Assembly: GCA_030636245.1 (NCBI GenBank)
Contig: DAOVXI010000013.1
Location: 1 to 17,579 of the forward strand
Direction: 5' to 3'
DNA: 17,579 bases
Source: Deltaproteobacteria bacterium
Lineage (GTDB): Bacteria; Desulfobacterota; GWC2-55-46; DRQE01
Shown here piece after piece: positions 14,397 through 17,579 of the stretch (its first letter is position 1; each line of letters begins with the position of its first letter). The notes beneath the pieces are model-generated. The model did no database searches and was not told the DNA's origin. It worked only from the letters and a program-made list of their open reading frames with translations. The position numbers and the translations under genes are program-made.

Positions 14397-14879
14397 ATGA
14401 TGGTGTATGACCATTTAATGGAAGACATAATCCGTATAGCCAGTGAAAAATACTTTCTCGATATAGACGGCATACATGGTATAGGTCACTGGAAGAGGGT
14501 AAAGGAGAACGGTCTTAGACTTGCTTCACTCAATGCTGCAGACCATTCTGTAATTGAGCACTTCGCATACCTGCATGATTCTTGTCGAGTGAGTGAAGGC
14601 ATTGATAATGAGCACGGGAAGAGAGCCGCTGAGTTCATAAGAACGATTCGAAGCAGTGTTAAGTTAACAGATAAACAATTTGAGCTTCTTTACGAGGCAT
14701 GCTTTGATCACACGGACGGCAAGGTCAAGGCGGACATAACCGTTATGACGTGTTGGGACGCGGACAGGCTTGACCTTTACAGAATCGGTACACGACCGAG
14801 AGTATATCTTTTATGCACCCTCGAAGCAAAAAAGCCCGAAGTTATTGAATGGGCATCACAGAGAGCATGGCCTAAGTAA
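14397..14879 (+). CDS. HD-domain phosphohydrolase
   Basis: A 160-residue HD-superfamily hydrolase. The metal-binding set can be read as His31 (GIGHW), His60-Asp61 (YLHDS), His105 (HTDG) and Asp121/Asp123 (WDADRLDL). Proteins of this layout hydrolyse phosphate esters such as nucleotides; the substrate cannot be named. The frame is open further upstream to 14328 but those codons overlap the membrane-protein gene and give a non-conserved N-terminus, so the ATG at 14397 (or 14400) is preferred, with a weak AAGG before it. It is probably translated with the upstream gene. The stop lies six bases from the stop of the opposing transglutaminase gene. Confidence 0.8.
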   Translation: MMVYDHLMEDIIRIASEKYFLDIDGIHGIGHWKRVKENGLRLASLNAADHSVIEHFAYLHDSCRVSEGIDNEHGKRAAEFIRTIRSSVKLTDKQFELLYEACFDHTDGKVKADITVMTCWDADRLDLYRIGTRPRVYLLCTLEAKKPEVIEWASQRAWPK

Positions 14880-14885
14880 AACAGA

Positions 14886-16187
14886 CTACCTCACTTCATA
14901 TTTTAGAAGACTTGTTTCCGAATAGCCGTTTCCCCTATCGTAGCGGGCCACTACTGTTACCTCTCCTTTTTTCAGCTCAACCTCACCCTCGAAAGTTCCG
15001 TCTTCGTCACTTTCAAGATATGTCTTCTCCCCGTTGTTGTTTATTACTACACTCGAAGCGCCCGGAAGCTTTAGTTTAAAAGAATGTTTTTTGTTTTTCT
15101 TGAGCAGTCCCTCTGCCGGTTCAAAGAGTTCTCCGTTAAGTTCGTGAAATTTTGAAAAGACCTCAGGGAATGGCTTCTTACTCTTTATGCCTTTCTTGGC
15201 CTTGATAACATAGTCAATGCCTGAATCAAAGTACGTGATGCCATTTCTTTTTACTTCTCTTGCTGAAGAGATGGAAAATTTGTATATACCTTTCTTTGGA
15301 AAAGCCAAGGTTAATATGTACTTATCATCTTTCTTTTTTGTGAATATGAATGCTTTATCTATATATTCCTTGCCGTTATGTAGAGTTGTCATCAAGGTAA
15401 CCCCTGGTTCGACGAGTATGGATATCTCTACAGTATCCTTTGTTTCAATATAGCCGTATCTGTGGCTGTCTATCTTTATTCCGCTTTTGTAGTATGAAGG
15501 CCAGGGTCTGAGTAGCTTTTCATACTCATCCCTTGATATGGGTTCATCCAGGAGCTGCCATTTTGTATCGTTTGTCCAGTGGTCCCCAATGAATTCATCC
15601 GGAGGGGTCAGGAAGTAGTGCTCGTTAAATTCCTTATTATACTTTCTATTGTACCCAACGGTACCGGCGGCCCAGGTGGAGTCAATGAAGTGCCATTGAC
15701 CATCTATCTTCACAACATTCCATGCGTGATTTGGCGGGCCTTCTATTCTTTTATTGCCTTGATACCCGAAGCCTTTTGCATAGCCTGATATCTTGATCGT
15801 TTCAAGCCCCATCTCATCGGCTATTGCCTTGAAGAGCTGAGAGTATCCGTCGCAGACAGCGACCTTTTTCTTAAGAATTCGTTTTGGAGCTTGGTTCTTT
15901 ATACGTCCCGAGAAGTAACTCTTAACGTCATACTCAACCCTATCTGTTATCCAAATAAAGATGGCGCGGGCCTTCTCAAGATCCGTGTTTGCTTCTTTCA
16001 AGAGATACTTCGCAAGCTTACTGACTGACTTCTCAGCAGACTTTGGAGTATTCAGCGCGTGTTCGTCAACATTTTTGAAGTCTACCTGTTCGTAAGGTTT
16101 TGCCTCTGATGGGGTGCTTAGCGTCAGTGTTACCGCAAAAATAATTATTGTCAGGATGCTTGCTCTGAGTAATAAAATTCTTTTCAT
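14886..16187 (-). CDS. Secreted transglutaminase-like cysteine protease-fold protein
   Basis: A 433-residue exported protein counted from ATG 16187. A Sec signal peptide is clear: basic MKRILLLR, a hydrophobic stretch to about residue 22, and a likely cleavage after SEA (27-29). The transglutaminase-like core has Cys112 (VAVCDGYSQLF), His154 (PPNHAWNVVKI) and Asp169 (FIDSTWAAG), a complete catalytic triad. The rest (about 240-430) is beta-rich, possibly Ig-like, with no known motif; the layout recalls KY-type transglutaminase proteins. It is likely a cell-envelope or extracellular protease, amidase or cross-linking enzyme; the reaction is not predictable. An upstream in-frame ATG at 16202 is less likely because GAGGAG sits between it and 16187. 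Genes on both sides are read on the other strand. Confidence 0.85.
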   Translation of the reverse strand: MKRILLLRASILTIIIFAVTLTLSTPSEAKPYEQVDFKNVDEHALNTPKSAEKSVSKLAKYLLKEANTDLEKARAIFIWITDRVEYDVKSYFSGRIKNQAPKRILKKKVAVCDGYSQLFKAIADEMGLETIKISGYAKGFGYQGNKRIEGPPNHAWNVVKIDGQWHFIDSTWAAGTVGYNRKYNKEFNEHYFLTPPDEFIGDHWTNDTKWQLLDEPISRDEYEKLLRPWPSYYKSGIKIDSHRYGYIETKDTVEISILVEPGVTLMTTLHNGKEYIDKAFIFTKKKDDKYILTLAFPKKGIYKFSISSAREVKRNGITYFDSGIDYVIKAKKGIKSKKPFPEVFSKFHELNGELFEPAEGLLKKNKKHSFKLKLPGASSVVINNNGEKTYLESDEDGTFEGEVELKKGEVTVVARYDRGNGYSETSLLKYEVR

Positions 16188-16194
16188 ATCTCGG

Positions 16195-16200
16195 CTCCTC
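16195..16200 (-). promoter_or_regulatory. Shine-Dalgarno site that decides the transglutaminase start
   Basis: GAGGAG on the minus strand lies seven bases before ATG 16187 and within the codons that would follow the upstream ATG at 16202. This favours the shorter protein with a regular signal peptide. Confidence 0.7.
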
Positions 16201-16221
16201 ATGATATTTTTCGATCAAATT

Positions 16222-16230
16222 ATTATATCA
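16222..16230 (-). promoter_or_regulatory. Extended -10 promoter of the transglutaminase gene
   Basis: On the minus strand the sequence reads TGATATAAT, an exact extended -10 element (TGn plus TATAAT). A start point near 16215 would give a leader of about 28 bases before ATG 16187 with room for the ribosome site. No good -35 element is visible, which extended -10 promoters can do without. Confidence 0.5.
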
Positions 16231-16327
16231 GCACTTCAATCGTTAGTAATCTAAATTTGCTTGTATGACAGCTCTAATTACTGTAACATACAATTTAAAT
16301 TAATCTATTATTTAAATAAGGACTTGT

Positions 16328-17579
16328 ATGCTTGCGAAGATAATCAGCTCATCACTTATAGGTATAGACGCGAAGGTCGTTGAGGTCGAGGTGGATGTTT
16401 CACGGGGAATGCCCGTGTACTCGACCGTTGGCTTGCCTGATAACGCCGTTAAGGAAAGTAAGGAGCGTGTAAAGAGCGCTATCAAGAACTCCGGCTATGC
16501 CTACCCCGTCTCCCGCATTACGGTTAACCTCGCGCCTGCTGACATAAAGAAGGAGGGCACTACCTTTGATCTTCCTGTTGCCGTCGGCATGCTCGCTACC
16601 CAGGGTGTCATAAAGAGCGATGAGCTAAGTGATTATATTATGGTCGGTGAGTTGTCGCTTGACGGCAGGATAAGACCCGTTAAGGGCGCTCTCTCAATTG
16701 CTGTTATGGCCAGAGAGATGAAGAAGACACTCATACTTCCAATGGATAACGCAAAGGAAGCTTCCATCGTAGAAGACGTGAAGGCGATAGGCGTTTCAAC
16801 CTTGTCCGAGCTTGTAAGCTACTTGAACGGTGATATTGAACTTCAGGAGGCAAGCTGTGAAGCAGAGCTCCTCTTCTCTGGAGCAGAGTATGAGCATGTT
16901 GATATAAGTGATGTAAGGGGCCAGGAGCATGTCAAGAGGGCACTTGAGGTCGCTGCCGCAGGAGGGCATAATATGCTGATGGTCGGCCCTCCGGGAAGCG
17001 GCAAGACGATGCTCGCAAGACGGGTGCCAACGGTGCTTCCCTCACTTACCCTGGATGAGGCGATAGAGACCACAAAGATACACAGTGTGGCTGGACTCCT
17101 GGACGGCAAGACGAATCTTATAAAGGAAAGGCCCTTCCGTGCACCTCATCACACAATAAGCGACGCGGGTCTTGTCGGAGGCGGGCAGAACCCTAAGCCC
17201 GGCGAGATAAGCCTTTCGCATAACGGTGTATTGTTTCTGGATGAGGCCCCGGAGTTCAAGAAGAACCTGCTTGAGATGCTGCGTCAACCTCTGGAGGATG
17301 GCGTTATTACGATATCAAGAGCTGCTGTTTCCGTTACGTATCCCTCAAGATTTATGCTAGTATGCGCTATGAATCCGTGTCCCTGCGGCCACCTTGGAGA
17401 CCCCAAGAAAGATTGTACATGCACCCCCGTGATGATAGAGAGATACAGGGGACGCATCTCCGGGCCTTTGCTTGACAGAATAGATATTCATATGGATGTG
17501 CCTGCCGTTAATTATCGTGAGTTGAGTGGTGAGAGACGTGGTGATAGCTCGAAGGATATTAAGGACAGGGTCGAGCAGG
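16328..17579 (+). CDS. comM: YifB/ComM family Mg-chelatase-like AAA+ ATPase (3' end missing)
   Basis: The first 417 codons of a gene that leaves the right edge; about 90 residues are probably missing. An N-terminal Lon-protease-like ChlI domain (about 1-165, VGLPDNAVKESKERV ... NLAPADIKKEG) precedes the AAA+ domain with Walker A GPPGSGKT at 220-227 and Walker B around Asp305-Glu306 (LFLDEAPEF). RAPHH, the cysteine-rich CAMNPCPCG segment and the arginine-finger-like SGPLLDRIDIH follow. ComM helps branch migration of incoming DNA during natural transformation in bacteria studied so far; related YifB proteins in other groups are less well understood. An AAGGA site lies just before ATG 16328. The gene faces away from the transglutaminase gene over a 125-base divergent spacer. 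Confidence 0.93.
   Translation, partial: MLAKIISSSLIGIDAKVVEVEVDVSRGMPVYSTVGLPDNAVKESKERVKSAIKNSGYAYPVSRITVNLAPADIKKEGTTFDLPVAVGMLATQGVIKSDELSDYIMVGELSLDGRIRPVKGALSIAVMAREMKKTLILPMDNAKEASIVEDVKAIGVSTLSELVSYLNGDIELQEASCEAELLFSGAEYEHVDISDVRGQEHVKRALEVAAAGGHNMLMVGPPGSGKTMLARRVPTVLPSLTLDEAIETTKIHSVAGLLDGKTNLIKERPFRAPHHTISDAGLVGGGQNPKPGEISLSHNGVLFLDEAPEFKKNLLEMLRQPLEDGVITISRAAVSVTYPSRFMLVCAMNPCPCGHLGDPKKDCTCTPVMIERYRGRISGPLLDRIDIHMDVPAVNYRELSGERRGDSSKDIKDRVEQ

Noticed and set aside
16283..16311. Sigma-70 promoter (GTAACA with TATTAT) for the ComM gene
   Set aside because: The predicted start point would fall at or inside the ribosome site, and the -35 match is partial.

Overview
The window looks like two genomes joined inside one gene. 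The left block (about 1-2,460) is AT-rich. It carries a small Ras/Arf-like GTPase on the minus strand, the N-terminus of a protein made of EDKPAEEVV repeats, a two-cluster ferredoxin (KorD) and the first two thirds of a 2-oxoacid:ferredoxin oxidoreductase alpha subunit of the 2-oxoglutarate (KorA) type. Archaeal-style signals (oligo-T terminator tracts, TATA-box-like sites) and the GTPase suggest an archaeon, possibly an Asgard lineage. This placement is inference; no phylogeny could be run. The right block (about 2,475-17,579) is richer in G+C, with GCC, GGC, AAG and AGG codons. It carries unmistakably bacterial housekeeping genes, including dnaG, a sigma-70 rpoD, mutS2, yqeY and a ComM/YifB ATPase. 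The bacterium resembles Desulfobacterota/Nitrospirota-like groups in gene content, at low confidence.

The join falls at about 2,447-2,473. The open reading frame stays intact, but the encoded protein changes family there. Residues 1 to about 285 read as KorA; the rest, with SAAGT and GLGGRD, reads as pyruvate oxidoreductase PorA and is followed by a matching porB. An oxidoreductase that changes substrate class, base composition and apparent domain of life at one point is most simply an assembly or amplification chimera at a short shared sequence. A real recombination would be remarkable.

Region by region: 1-829, minus-strand repeat protein and GTPase; 836-1,272, a non-coding stretch with candidate archaeal promoters; 1,288-3,802, korD, the korA::porA hybrid and porB; 3,952-5,075, a roadblock-domain protein plus an MglA polarity GTPase; 5,151-12,358, yqeY, a NIF3-like protein, mutS2, dnaG and rpoD, all on the plus strand; 12,361-13,559, cobO and a histidine phosphatase (cobalamin-linked, overlapping by one base); 13,589-14,879, an AT-rich six-helix membrane protein and an HD hydrolase; 14,886-16,187, a secreted transglutaminase-like protein on the minus strand; 16,328-end, the first ~417 codons of a ComM/YifB ATPase.

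No tRNA, rRNA, CRISPR array, insertion sequence or phage gene was seen. Apart from the junction, the bacterial part is mostly ordinary core-genome DNA. Its less ordinary points are the AT-rich membrane gene, the NIF3 variant and the MglA/roadblock pair behind por.
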